Source: G001797105 sp964528155 (lineage in GTDB: Bacteria; Chloroflexota; Anaerolineae; Anaerolineales; E44-bin32). Taken from it: a DNA stretch of 64,000 nucleotides. Numbering within the stretch: the first letter of the stretch is position 1; each line of letters opens with the position of its first letter. Location of the stretch: assembly GCA_964528155.1 (NCBI GenBank), contig CAZGRL010000007.1, positions 1-64,000 of the forward strand, written 5' to 3'. The translations under genes were made by a program, and so were the position numbers. This document shows positions 42,867-52,800 of the stretch, one piece after another. Under the pieces are notes generated by a model. The model made no database searches, was not told the origin of the DNA, and saw only the letters and a list, made by a program, of their open reading frames with translations.

Positions 42867-44671
42867 GTGCGCAATTCTCCCGGGCCCTTGACCGCCTTCT
42901 TGATCCCCAGGGTGTACATAGGCGAGAAGGCAAAGCCCTCCCGGAAATACCCCTCAGCGTCGTCGACATCTGTGAACATGGTCAGGCGTGTGTCCACCTG
43001 AGGCACGATCGCCTCGACCAGAGACACTCCGCTCACCTCGGCCTCGCGACACCGGTAGGCGTAATCGATGCTCTCCGTCCCGGATGACCCTGTCGCAGCC
43101 AGCCTCACGCCGGTGAGGTCTTCGGGATACTCGGTCGTTCCATAGCATGCCGTGATGTACTCATCGACGGTGATGTCCGCCTGAGCATCGCTGGTGGCGA
43201 CAATCTTCCTGACGATCTCGATCTCGCCTGTCGCCTCGGTGAACTTGAAAACAGACTGCACGCCGATCACAAGCCCATTGAACTCGATCTCCACGGGATC
43301 GAGCGTCAGAATGCGAGTGTCTCCATTTTCGGAGAAGGAGGCCTGAGTGCGACAGGTGCACAGGTCCACCTGTTCACCCTTGTAGCCGAGCTTGCAGCTC
43401 TTGACGGCGCCTTCGCCAGCATAATGGGTGAAATAGCCGGCCCGGTACATTGATTGCACCAGGAAGGGGTATGAGGCGTCTTGCAGGTGGGCCGTGCCCA
43501 CACCGCAGGGGCGCACCAGCCTGGCCGCGTAAGGACGCAAATCGATCATGGCCCCACCCTGGTTCATGTCCAGGCACAATCGCATCCACGGATCCAAATA
43601 CCAGAACTGTTGCCGTCGCGAGCCGTAGAGTATGTCCTTCCAGAGCGCGCACTCGGGTCGAGAGTATGGGTGACTCTGGCGATACAGATCGGCGAACTCG
43701 CTCATGGTGACATCTCGAGCCTGGCCTTCGCGCTTGAGCCGACCATAGTAGGCCATGCCGTCCCTGTAGCTCTTGAGCAGGAATTCGTAGTCGGCCTCCC
43801 AGCGACCGCCTTTGCTCATCCAGCCCGGCCCTACGAACATCATATTGTAGGAAAAACCGGCGTTGTATTTCGCCATCGCATGGTATTGGTCGACGATGTT
43901 GTTGAAGTAGGGGATTTCCCGGTTCTCATAGACCATGCCGCGCAGAATGTTCTGCGGGTGGGTGCCGTAGTATGAGCCGGGGCCGTCAAAGACAGCCATC
44001 AGGTCCCGGGAAAGGTGAGGGATAGCCACAACGCCGATGTCGTCTTCCTCATCCAGGGCCGGGCAGTGGATATTGCGCTTCGACGGTATCCACGGGTTCC
44101 ACGGGCCGCCGTCAAACAGCGTGTACCAAGAGTTGTTGGCGTTCCAGTAAGCCTTTGGGCCCTCCTCCCAGCAGGTCGCCACGGCGACCTTTATCATGGG
44201 ATACCTTTCCTTGAGATAGTTCACGAACTCGGCGTCCAGGTAGTAGGAACCCGTCGAAGTCGGATAGAAGCCGAACGCTTCGTGAAACCTTCCCAGCGCT
44301 TCGTCGACGATCTTTCGCTTGTCCTCCATCGAGAAGAGCCAGATCGCCAGTTCTCTGGATTTGAACCGGTCGCGAAATTCCTGGCACTGAAGACCAAGAA
44401 ACGTCAGGCCGATTTCGTCCCCGTACTCTTCGTGGTGTTCTTTCGCAGTGGCGATCGCCTCCGGGCTGAAGAGGCTGGCGTAAGTCATCTGGATGGTGGT
44501 GCGCAGCCCGTTTTCATGCGCGATCGACTGCTGGGTGCGGAAGATGTCAAGCGATTCTTGCAGGACACAATTCCGGGTCAGGTCCTCGTTCTTGCCCTGG
44601 TCGGCCTCCCTCTGGATGTACTCCGGCACCATCTCAGGCCGGTGGACAATCGTCACATAGAATTCGCTCAT
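42839..44671 (-). CDS. Uncharacterised 610-aa protein of the carbohydrate locus
   Basis: A soluble 610-aa protein without signal peptide. The first ~370 residues read like a deacetylase/glycoside-hydrolase type beta-alpha barrel (AHENGLRTTIQMTYASL, HHEEYGDEIGLTFLG, FGFYPTSTGSYYLDAEFVNYLKE, GVVAIPHLSRDLM). The last ~230 residues are rich in beta strands. This layout resembles proteins annotated DUF3863/DUF3864, but I cannot confirm that. It is aromatic-rich, as expected for sugar binding, and sits downstream of an ABC sugar importer, so processing of an imported oligosaccharide is the best guess. The start at 44671 was chosen because homology-like sequence begins there and GAGAG precedes it. 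Confidence 0.7.
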   Translation of the reverse strand: MSEFYVTIVHRPEMVPEYIQREADQGKNEDLTRNCVLQESLDIFRTQQSIAHENGLRTTIQMTYASLFSPEAIATAKEHHEEYGDEIGLTFLGLQCQEFRDRFKSRELAIWLFSMEDKRKIVDEALGRFHEAFGFYPTSTGSYYLDAEFVNYLKERYPMIKVAVATCWEEGPKAYWNANNSWYTLFDGGPWNPWIPSKRNIHCPALDEEDDIGVVAIPHLSRDLMAVFDGPGSYYGTHPQNILRGMVYENREIPYFNNIVDQYHAMAKYNAGFSYNMMFVGPGWMSKGGRWEADYEFLLKSYRDGMAYYGRLKREGQARDVTMSEFADLYRQSHPYSRPECALWKDILYGSRRQQFWYLDPWMRLCLDMNQGGAMIDLRPYAARLVRPCGVGTAHLQDASYPFLVQSMYRAGYFTHYAGEGAVKSCKLGYKGEQVDLCTCRTQASFSENGDTRILTLDPVEIEFNGLVIGVQSVFKFTEATGEIEIVRKIVATSDAQADITVDEYITACYGTTEYPEDLTGVRLAATGSSGTESIDYAYRCREAEVSGVSLVEAIVPQVDTRLTMFTDVDDAEGYFREGFAFSPMYTLGIKKAVKGPGELRTWLKVEKAS

Positions 44672-44732
44672 GCTCGCTCTCTGGCGCACTCGACTGTGTC
44701 TTTTTGAGAAACAGGACGGCGGGGGTCCAGGC

Positions 44733-45104
44733 TCAGGAGTCGATTGAGCTCGAAGCTCCGGCGGCGGGAAGCGCGGCCAGGAAACCATCATATGTCAGGG
44801 GATGCCACAGGCACTGATCAGCACCCAGCTCACGCGCCCGCGCCTCATCGGTCGCGGATGAGCACACCATGACAGGGATGTCGCAGTTCACCAGCTCCGA
44901 TATCAAAGACTGCGCCGCCTCCAGCTTTTCGAGCGATGGGAACAAGATCGCCGCCGGCCGCATACCGCATACCTCCAACGCCGATGGGATGCTCTGCATC
45001 AGGGCGATGTCATGACCGCTTCGTTCGGCATATCGGCTGACAAGATATGCCAAGGCCGGGTCATTGCCGATCAACAGAAGTTTGGATGGCGAGGCTGATT
45101 TCAC
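44733..45104 (-). CDS. Degenerate response-regulator receiver (pseudo-receiver)
   Basis: A 123-aa stand-alone domain with the receiver pattern of alternating strands and helices (KLLLIGNDPALAYLVSRYAERSG, ILFPSLEKLEAAQSLISEL, IPVMVCSSATDEARARELGADQCLWHPLTYDGF). The acidic pair is reduced to one Asp (GND), the phospho-acceptor Asp position reads FPS, and the conserved Lys is replaced by His. Phosphorylation is therefore unlikely. It lies 12 bp downstream of the second permease gene inside the operon. A protein-interaction role is inferred. Confidence 0.72.
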   Translation of the reverse strand: MKSASPSKLLLIGNDPALAYLVSRYAERSGHDIALMQSIPSALEVCGMRPAAILFPSLEKLEAAQSLISELVNCDIPVMVCSSATDEARARELGADQCLWHPLTYDGFLAALPAAGASSSIDS

Positions 45105-45116
45105 GGCCCAGTATTC

Positions 45117-46004
45117 CTAGCCCGAAAGGCTCCCCAGGCTCAAGCCCTCCTGCCAGTAGCGCTGCAGGAACAAGAAGGCGATCATCACCGGTACGATCGC
45201 CACCACCGAACCGGTGATGACAAGGATGTACAACACCTGAGAGACCCCCGGTTGAGAAGCCAGCGAGTTCCAGTATGCAAGGCCCACCGTAAGCAGGTAT
45301 AGATCCGACCTGCTCAGCAGGAGCAGCGGCAGGAAGTAGTTGTTCCAGGCACCCACAAAGGCAAACAGCAGCACAGTCACGTAGCCGGGCGCCATCAAGC
45401 GGAAGGCGACCGTGGCGAAAATACGGAACTCACCGGCACCATCGACGCGGGCGGCGTCGATCAATTCCAGGGGTACCGCTTGTTCGGCGTAGATCCGCAT
45501 CAGATAAACCCCGAAGGGATAAACCAAAGCCGGCAGGATCACCGCCAGGAGCGTGTTCGATAGGCCGCTCTTGCTCATCATCAGGAATAGCGGGACAGCG
45601 AAAACCGTTACCGGGACGAATACTGATGCCAACACGAGGCCGAACAATAGATTCCGGCCCGGGAACCGATACACCGCGAGGGCGTAGCCCGCCAGTGCGG
45701 CGATCAAGGACGCGCCCACCGCACTGCAGGCTGCGTAGATGGCCGTGTTGCGCATCCAGAGCACGAAATCCCCATTATCGTAGGCAAACAGGTCTTTGAG
45801 GTTTTGAATGAGGTTGAATTCTTTCCCGAACCAGAATCCGAACGTTGAGAAGAGACCTGCGTTTGTCTTGGTGCTGGAGATCAAGAGCCAGACCAGCGGG
45901 ACCATGAAGTAGCCCAGAAACATCACCATCAAGGCGTATGTCAGCCTGCCATTTGCCCGCGGGCGAGCCTTGTAGTGCTCCGCAAACTCCGTCTTGGCTG
46001 TCAT
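45117..46004 (-). CDS. Carbohydrate ABC transporter permease (MalG-like)
   Basis: A 295-aa inner-membrane permease with six predicted helices. The EAA loop that contacts the ATPase is clear (AEQAVPLELIDAARVDGAGEFRIF). The start at 46004 has GGAG about ten bases upstream and lies four bases after the stop of the MalF-like gene. No ATPase gene is present in the operon, so a shared MsmK/MalK-type ATPase encoded elsewhere is expected. Confidence 0.9.
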   Translation of the reverse strand: MTAKTEFAEHYKARPRANGRLTYALMVMFLGYFMVPLVWLLISSTKTNAGLFSTFGFWFGKEFNLIQNLKDLFAYDNGDFVLWMRNTAIYAACSAVGASLIAALAGYALAVYRFPGRNLLFGLVLASVFVPVTVFAVPLFLMMSKSGLSNTLLAVILPALVYPFGVYLMRIYAEQAVPLELIDAARVDGAGEFRIFATVAFRLMAPGYVTVLLFAFVGAWNNYFLPLLLLSRSDLYLLTVGLAYWNSLASQPGVSQVLYILVITGSVVAIVPVMIAFLFLQRYWQEGLSLGSLSG

Positions 46005-46008
46005 CACA

Positions 46009-46950
46009 CTACCGCTCCCTGCGAGTTGCGACCAAGACCAGCGAGGCCAGGATCGCCGATACGAGCGCCAGGGTAAAGGCCATCGCTCCCGCGTACTCGA
46101 ACTGGGCGTTACGGAACGCGGTGTTGTAGAGATAGACGTTCGGCGTGAAGTGCAGATTGACGACGGACGGGGCAACTACGGTCAGGACGTTTGGTTCATT
46201 GAAGAGTTGCAGCGTGCCGATGACCGAGAATATCATGGTCAGCGTGATCGCCGGCCAGACCATCGGGATGCGAATATGCCAGGAAACCTGCCAATCGCTG
46301 GCGCCATCGACTCGAGCCGCGTCGTAGATCTCGGCAGGAATGGCCTTTAGCGCAGCATAGATGATCAGCATGTTGTAGCCGGTGTACTGCCATGTGGAGA
46401 TGTTGGCGATGGCGGGGATGATGCCCCTCGCCGTGAGAAACACAGGCGGCTGCAGATTCAACGCGGTAGCAATCTGGGCAATGGGCCCAAATCCCTGTCC
46501 GTAGAGGTATCCCCAGACCAGCGCCGCTACGACGCTCGGCACCGCAAACGGCAGGAAGTAACCCAGACGAAAGACGGTCAGACGCCGGATGATCTTCGCG
46601 TCCAGCACAACCGCAAAGGCCAGGGCCAGCCCGAGCATCACCGGGATCTGCAACGCGCCAAAGATCAGCACGTTGCGTATCCCCTCCCAGAAAAAGGCAT
46701 CCTGCAAGACTTTGCCGTAGTTGGCAAGCCCGACGAATGTCAGCCCACCGATGATTTGCTTCCGGTACAGACTCGAGGCAAAGGAGTAGACCAGGGGATA
46801 GATCATGAAGGCGACGTACCCAATAAGGAAGGGCAACAGGAACAGGAAAGGTGTGGCACCCCTCTTAACCCGCCGCCACGAAAACCGCCTTGGCGAATAG
46901 CGCCCCTCGTCAGCCGGTGACTTTGACCCAGACACTCCAACGAGGGACAT
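46009..46950 (-). CDS. Carbohydrate ABC transporter permease (MalF-like)
   Basis: A 313-aa permease with six predicted transmembrane helices and EAA loop LKAIPAEIYDAARVDGASDW. The start at 46950 is supported by a strong AGGAGGA; an in-frame GTG further upstream lies within the leader. It forms the membrane channel with the MalG-like protein and is separated from the binding-protein gene by a 14-bp hairpin. Confidence 0.9.
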   Translation of the reverse strand: MSLVGVSGSKSPADEGRYSPRRFSWRRVKRGATPFLFLLPFLIGYVAFMIYPLVYSFASSLYRKQIIGGLTFVGLANYGKVLQDAFFWEGIRNVLIFGALQIPVMLGLALAFAVVLDAKIIRRLTVFRLGYFLPFAVPSVVAALVWGYLYGQGFGPIAQIATALNLQPPVFLTARGIIPAIANISTWQYTGYNMLIIYAALKAIPAEIYDAARVDGASDWQVSWHIRIPMVWPAITLTMIFSVIGTLQLFNEPNVLTVVAPSVVNLHFTPNVYLYNTAFRNAQFEYAGAMAFTLALVSAILASLVLVATRRER

Positions 46951-46980
46951 GCTCTTCCTCCTGGCAAATTCCACTCGATA

Positions 46981-47020
46981 AGACTACCGGGGCAATGTCT
47001 GGATGCTGCCCCGGTAGTCT
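46981..47020 (-). terminator. Intercistronic hairpin between binding protein and permease genes
   Basis: A perfect 14-bp stem (46981-46994 with 47007-47020) and 12-nt loop. On the minus strand it follows the binding-protein stop and precedes the permease start; only a short TCTTAT follows. As in other sugar ABC operons it probably protects the binding-protein mRNA or stops most transcripts, giving more binding protein than permease. Confidence 0.65.
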
Positions 47021-47113
47021 GCACTACACCAACTTGCGTTGGGGAACGCCGCCCTGACAAATACTATTGCATCAGGGTCGCGTATCCATTGGCATACCCG
47101 GGATGGGCCACAG

Positions 47114-48481
47114 TCATGGCGTGGTGACCGTGAAGCCCTGATCCTGAGCATACGATACACATTGATCCTGCAAGGTCTGCATCGCCTGCTCGAAAGTGAC
47201 CGAGCCAGCGCGGACCTGAGTCAGAAGGTCGGCATAGGTCGTGTACACAAAGCTCGTGAACGGGCTCCACCCAAATTCGGGATCGACCTGCTTAGCCGCC
47301 TCTGCCATGACCTGATGGATCGCCTGCCCGCTCCAGTAATCATACGGCACATCTGACCACTGGGGATTCGCCAGCGTGTCCAGGGTGACAGGGAACAGCC
47401 CGGCCTTGTCGGGGTTGGTGAGCTCCAGGGTGGCCGTAGGGTCTGTGTTCAGCCATCGAGCGAACTCAGCCGCTTCTTGCGGATGTGCGCTGGCCTTCGT
47501 CACGGCGATGGTCGATCCGCCGTAGTTGCCGTTCACCTTGCCGCCCGCCGTCCATTGCGGCATGAGATAGACTTTCCACTGCCCGGCGAAGTCCGGCCCA
47601 TAGGAGGAGATGTACGTCCCCCACGCGCCGGCCTGCCAACAGGCGATGGTGCCGTTGCCCAGCGCGGCGTTCCAGTCGTCGGTGTAGGTGTCGATCGGGC
47701 TCAGCACACCGGCATCCATCATGTCGCCCCAGAGCTTGACAACGCGGGTTACCTCCGGCGAGGTGAAATCAATGGCAATGTTCGCGCCGTCTACGACGAA
47801 TGGCCGCGCGCCGGATTGCCACAGCATGCCGAAGAACCATCCCTGATCCGCCGTGAAGTTGGACAGGTAGACATTCGCGTCGGCCTGGTGTAGATCTGCT
47901 GCAGCCTGGGCGAATTCATCCCACGTCGTCGGGACGCTGATGTTGTACTTTCCGAGTATTGCATCGTTGCAGAACATGACCATCGGCCCGGCATCTTGCG
48001 GGTATGCATAGACACCGTCACCTTGCGAAACCTGCGACCACGTCCATGTGACGAATTGGTCCTTGACGTCGTTCGCCCCGAAGTCCGCCAGGTTTAGCAG
48101 CTCGTCTAGCACGATGTAGCCGGGGAGGTGCTGGTATTCTATCTGGACCACGTCGGGTATGTCCGTGTTGGCCTGGATAGCCGTATTGAGCAGAGTATAC
48201 TCGGCGTTACCTGCACCTGCGTTTCTGTAGTTGACAAAGATGTCGGGGTGCGACTGGTTCCACTCGTTGACCTGATCCTCAATGCTCGGCACCCACGACC
48301 AGAAGACGATCTCGACCGCTCCGGCCGGTGGAGCCTCCGTCGCGGCGGCCGGGGCCTCCGTCGCGGCGGCCGGAACTTCAGTGGCGGCGACCGGGGCGGC
48401 AGTCGGCGTGGCAGCCGGGGCGCAGGCTGCCATCAACAATAGTGCGGCAATCACGACAAGAAGGGTGATCTTTCTCTTCAT
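47114..48481 (-). CDS. Extracellular sugar-binding lipoprotein (ABC family 1)
   Basis: A 455-aa lipoprotein: basic MKRK, hydrophobic stretch and lipobox MAAC with Cys19-20, then a repetitive Ala/Thr/Pro/Glu linker (AATEAP repeats). The mature part is a solute-binding protein of the maltose/multiple-sugar type (VEIVFWSWVPSIEDQVNEW, DIPDVVQIEYQHLPGY, GIACWQAGAWG-like region, QEAAEFARWL). With the two permeases it forms an importer; given the GH53 enzyme, galacto-oligosaccharides are the likely cargo. The start at 48481 has AAGGAG. It is the first gene of the operon. Confidence 0.9.
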   Translation of the reverse strand: MKRKITLLVVIAALLLMAACAPAATPTAAPVAATEVPAAATEAPAAATEAPPAGAVEIVFWSWVPSIEDQVNEWNQSHPDIFVNYRNAGAGNAEYTLLNTAIQANTDIPDVVQIEYQHLPGYIVLDELLNLADFGANDVKDQFVTWTWSQVSQGDGVYAYPQDAGPMVMFCNDAILGKYNISVPTTWDEFAQAAADLHQADANVYLSNFTADQGWFFGMLWQSGARPFVVDGANIAIDFTSPEVTRVVKLWGDMMDAGVLSPIDTYTDDWNAALGNGTIACWQAGAWGTYISSYGPDFAGQWKVYLMPQWTAGGKVNGNYGGSTIAVTKASAHPQEAAEFARWLNTDPTATLELTNPDKAGLFPVTLDTLANPQWSDVPYDYWSGQAIHQVMAEAAKQVDPEFGWSPFTSFVYTTYADLLTQVRAGSVTFEQAMQTLQDQCVSYAQDQGFTVTTP

Positions 48482-48551
48482 CTTCTTCTCCTTCTGAGAG
48501 ACGGATCGTACAGCGCGGCCAAGCTCGCCGAGTGCTCGGCAAGCTACCTGC

Positions 48552-48602
48552 ATTGTAGGGCAGCGCCCTCGGCGAGTCTTGTCGCAGAGCGGGACGTTTT
48601 TG
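48552..48602 (-). promoter_or_regulatory. Promoter and two-box operator of the ABC operon
   Basis: On the minus strand: CAAAAAC (plus 48596-48602), then 21 bp on (start to start) CAAGAC (plus 48576-48581) within GACAAGAC, then 18 bp, then TACAAT (plus 48552-48557). There is no good -35 hexamer, which suits an activated promoter. Boxes spaced exactly two helical turns apart, the proximal one overlapping the -35 region, are typical of AraC-type activator sites. Confidence 0.7.
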
Positions 48603-48648
48603 GCCGTTTCCGAGACCCCGTCGCATCACGCTCAAGGACGGATTGCAG

Positions 48649-48699
48649 CAAGAACACCCATGTTCGTGACAAGACGGGAGGCGGCGCAGGTCCTAGAAT
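48649..48699 (+). promoter_or_regulatory. Promoter and two-box operator of the galactanase gene
   Basis: CAAGAAC (48649-48655), 21 bp on CAAGAC (48670-48675) within GACAAGAC, 18 bp, then TAGAAT (48694-48699). Arrangement and spacings are identical to the promoter on the other strand. Predicted start near 48706. Confidence 0.7.
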
Positions 48700-48811
48700 A
48701 CGGGCTGTGAGGCGGGGCCATGACGCCCAACGGGTTATCACCACTCAGCCTGCCACTCCCGTTCTCGGCGATAGCCTTGCAGCCGGCCTACGGAAGAGCG
48801 GGAGGGAGATT

Positions 48812-49849
48812 ATGACCGCTTCTCTTGCCATTTTGGGCGCCGATGTATCCTCTCTTCAACGCGCTCAGGACCTTGGCGCCGAGTACCGTGATGATGACCT
48901 AAGCCAACGCGATCCCATGCTCATCCTGATCGATCATGGCGTGAATGCCATCCGCCTGCGTGTCTGGGTCGATCCCCCTCATGGCTACAACAACAAAGAG
49001 CGTGTCGCCGAGTTCGCTGCCCGGATGAAGGCCAAAGGACTGCTTCTGCTCATCGATCTTCACTACTCGGATACCTGGGCCGATCCGGGGCACCAGACCA
49101 GGCCGGCAGCCTGGGCCGATCACAGCTTCAGCCAGCTCCAGGCGGACGTGTACGACCACACCCTGGAGGTATGCGAACATCTGAAATCCCGCGGGGCGAC
49201 GCCGAACATGGTCCAGATCGGCAACGAGATTAACAGTGGCATGTTGTGGCCTGAAGGCCATACCAATGAATGGGACGGACTGGCGGCGCTTCTCAAGCAG
49301 GGCTACGAAGCAGCCAAGGCTTGTTCAGCCTCGATTGATGTCATGCTTCACATCGCCAATGCCGGGGACGGGGTCGGGGCGCGCAAATGGTTCGACAATG
49401 CGAGAGCGCGTGGCGTGCCTTGGGATGTAGCCGGCCTGTCGTATTACTCCTACTGGCATGGCCCGATGGCAGCCATGACCGACACCGTCAGGGACCTGAA
49501 GACACACTACGGGAAACCTGTCGTGATCGCCGAGACCGCCTATCCATTCACACTCGGGGAGAATGACGGCGAGGACAACCTCATCCATGACCCCGGCCTG
49601 TTGACTCCCGGCTACCCGGCGAGCCCCATCGGTCAGAGCGACAATCTCAAAGCCGTATTGGCGGCTGCAGACTCAGGGGGAGCAGTGGGGGTCTTCTACT
49701 GGGAGCCAACCTGGACGGCTGTGAAGGGAAACGGCTGGGATCCGGCCAATCCCGAGTCGGGTGATCAGTGGGAGAACCAGGCGCTGTTCGACTTCGACCG
49801 CAGGTCCCTGCCGGCGTTGAGCGCGTTCAAGCCATGGAGCCAGCGGTGA
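48812..49849 (+). CDS. Arabinogalactan endo-beta-1,4-galactanase (GH53)
   Basis: A 345-aa GH53 enzyme that cleaves beta-1,4-galactan chains. Clan GH-A catalytic residues are visible: acid/base Glu in QIGNEINSGMLWPEG and nucleophile Glu in VVIAETAYPF; also GADVSSL near the N-terminus, NAIRLRVWVDP and GVFYWEPTW. No signal peptide precedes the catalytic fold, and the start at 48812 is fixed by GGAGGGAG, so the enzyme should be cytoplasmic and act on imported galacto-oligosaccharides. It is divergent from the importer and shares its operator design. Confidence 0.93.
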   Translation: MTASLAILGADVSSLQRAQDLGAEYRDDDLSQRDPMLILIDHGVNAIRLRVWVDPPHGYNNKERVAEFAARMKAKGLLLLIDLHYSDTWADPGHQTRPAAWADHSFSQLQADVYDHTLEVCEHLKSRGATPNMVQIGNEINSGMLWPEGHTNEWDGLAALLKQGYEAAKACSASIDVMLHIANAGDGVGARKWFDNARARGVPWDVAGLSYYSYWHGPMAAMTDTVRDLKTHYGKPVVIAETAYPFTLGENDGEDNLIHDPGLLTPGYPASPIGQSDNLKAVLAAADSGGAVGVFYWEPTWTAVKGNGWDPANPESGDQWENQALFDFDRRSLPALSAFKPWSQR

Positions 49850-49891
49850 CCGACGGCCGGCTGAGGCCCGTTTGCCTCCACCGGCATCGTC

Positions 49892-52800
49892 TTAGTTTTG
49901 AGTTCTTCGCCGGTAGGCGCGCGGAGTCACGCCGATCTCGCGCTGAAAAGTGCGCGTGAAGTGCGCCCCGTCGGAGAAACCGACGGCGAGGGCGATCTGC
50001 GTGATGGAGAGATCCGTGCTGGCGAGCATCTCACACGCCTGATGGATGCGATAGCGGCGCAGGTAGGTGATCGGGGTGATACCCAACTCCTGGCGGAAGC
50101 AGTCAGTCAGGTAGTCGGGACTGATGCCAACATGGCTGGCGATGTGTTCGCGGGAAAGCGACTCAGCATAGTGTGTGTGGATCCAACCCATCGCCTTACG
50201 CACGAGCCGTTGGGTTACACGCCCCAGGGTTTGTTGCCGGGCCAACGCCGCCTCGATGTGGTTTATCGTCTCGCTGGCACTGAACAAACCCTTGCCCAGG
50301 ATGGCGGCGACACCACGGTTGCAGCGTTCGAGATCAGCCTCGGATAATACACGACCAGTCAAGATGATTACAGGGATGTCTCGCGTCCCCTCGCGCTGCC
50401 GCAGGGCGTCGAGAACGCCGAAGCCGTCCATCTCGGGCATCATCAAATCGAGCAAGATAAGATCCGGCCGCGTGCCTTCCAGTACCTCAAGGGCCTCAAG
50501 ACCGTTGCGCGCAGTAAGCGCCCGATAGTTGCCTTGTTCAACCAAACGACGGTGCATGTCGAGAATTCCCGGATCGTCGTCGACAATCAGGACTGCGGGC
50601 TGACCATCTCCGATCCCACAATAACGGGCCAGCTCGCCGGCGATTTGGGTGGGCCGGAGCGGTTTGTGCAGGTAATTCAGTTCCATGAGCTCGCCTTGAT
50701 CATGATCGATGTCCAGCGAATAGGCCACTACCGGGATGTTCTCGGTCGCCGGTTGTCGCTTTAGCATCCCGGTAATCGTCCAACCCTCGCGAGCCGCCAG
50801 GCCCTCTTCCAAGATCAAGGCTGCCGGCAGTCGAGTTGTGACGTTCGCCAGCCAATCGGGATCCCTGTCGACCCGACACACCTGAACCTCGAAGCCCCGC
50901 TCGCGCAGATTCGCGCAGAGCTGCTCTGTGGCCTGCGCGCCCTCCGACAGCACCATCACGATATTGCCTTGAGTTGCCAGAGGCACCGCAAGGTTGTCCT
51001 GCAATGCGTTGGCAGAGACGATCGGCAAGGTGAAGAAGAAGGTCGACCCGCTCCCGAGCAGGCCGGGCGAGCGCACACCGATCTTCCCCCCATGCTTCTC
51101 AACCAACTGTTTGGAGATCGTCAATCCCAGGCCCAGGCCGCCGTAGCCCGAGTCCAGCGAGCGCTCCGAGCGGTGGAACTCCTGAAAGATGGCCTCCTGC
51201 TCCGAGGGCGGTACGCCGACCCCGGTGTCGCTGACCGAGATCGTAGCCCGCTGATCGGCGACTTCCATCGTAAGTGCCACTTCGCCGGTCGGAGTGAACT
51301 TGACCGCATTGGAGATAAGGTTCAGCGTAACCTGGCGCAGTCTCGTCCGGTCGCCGAGCACCCATGGACCAAGCCCTGGCAGTTGCGCACGCCACGTCAA
51401 GCCTCTCTCGCGCGCCAGTTGCTCGCCGATCTTGGCCGCCACACGCAGCACCTCGGCCAGGTCAAGTGGCTCACGCAGGATGCGCAACTGGCCGGCTTCA
51501 CTGCTGGCCAGATCAAGAACGTCGTTGATCAAGCGAGACAGATGTTGCGCACTTGTGCTTATCTGCCCGAGATCGCGCCTGGTTGCGCTGGGTAGCTCTG
51601 ATTGCTCACGCAAGACCATTTCGCTGAGTCCCACGATCAGGCTCAGCGGGGTCCGCAACTCATGGCTGACCATAGACAGGAAGCGCGTCTTCAAGCGATT
51701 GGCCTGTTCGGCCAGTTTCCTACCCTCCAGAGCATCCCGGTACAAGTAGCTATTGCGCAGAGCAGATGCGAGGTTGTGCACGACCGCCGCGCACGGCTCG
51801 AGATCCGTCGAGCTGAATGCTATGAATCCATTCGTGTACTCATCGACGACCAGGGGCAGGATAGCCAGTTGAAGCACCGAGTCCGCCGGATACACCCCCG
51901 GAGGCGGGAACTCGCGTGTCACGAATTCGCCTTGCGCACCACCGTCTTTCAGACCCACCTCAAGGAGGACGTGGCTGCGCGACACCGGATCATCATCTCG
52001 CGAGGTAAACACCGCGACCAGCGCGTGTTGGATGCCCAAATGCGGCAAGTGGTCCGCCAGGATCGCGGCGCTTTCGGAGACGTCCAGAGCTGCCAGCAAC
52101 TGCGATGTCATCAACCCCAGTCGATTCGAGGTCGCCATGTGCCTCACCAGCGCTCCGCTCGTCTGGCGCTGCGCCAAGGCAGCTATGGCGAGGTGTGCCC
52201 CGTCGATCAATTCGCTCGCCATACTTGGGTCTGCCCGTGGCAGTGCATACATCAGGCCGGGCAAACCACCATGCAGCGCGGAGAGTGCCGAATGCCAGGC
52301 ATTCGCGTCTTCCGCCTGCGCTTCTAGCCATTCGAGGAGTCGCTGCAACTCGTCGTTGAAGTAAGCCGGGGCAAGGTGCGTCACACTTGATACCAGCGAT
52401 TCCACGAGGCCCAGGCACAGAGCCTGGATATCTTCCCGAGGCGTGTGCCGTAGTTCGGTGAAGGCTGCCTCTGCCATCACACGCGCCAGGTTGCCTCGGA
52501 TGCTCTGCAGCTCTGCCGGCGAAGATTCGCCGAGAGGCGCAGCCCGCACACTGCCGAGGCGACAGCCACACGACTGGCGAACGATGAGCTGCGTCTCGAC
52601 TCGCGCGTTGCTCTCTCCCGGCGCCTCGTCACAGATGGACTCGAGCACCGAGAGCACGGCTCGATATCCGAGCGTGAATGTCGGGTGGCGGACAGTTGTG
52701 AGTGGTGGAAGGTAAGATCGTGCTTCCAGGATGTCGTCGAAACCGACGACGGCCACATCCTCCGGAATGCTCAATCCCGAGGCCCTCAGTTCCTCCATAG

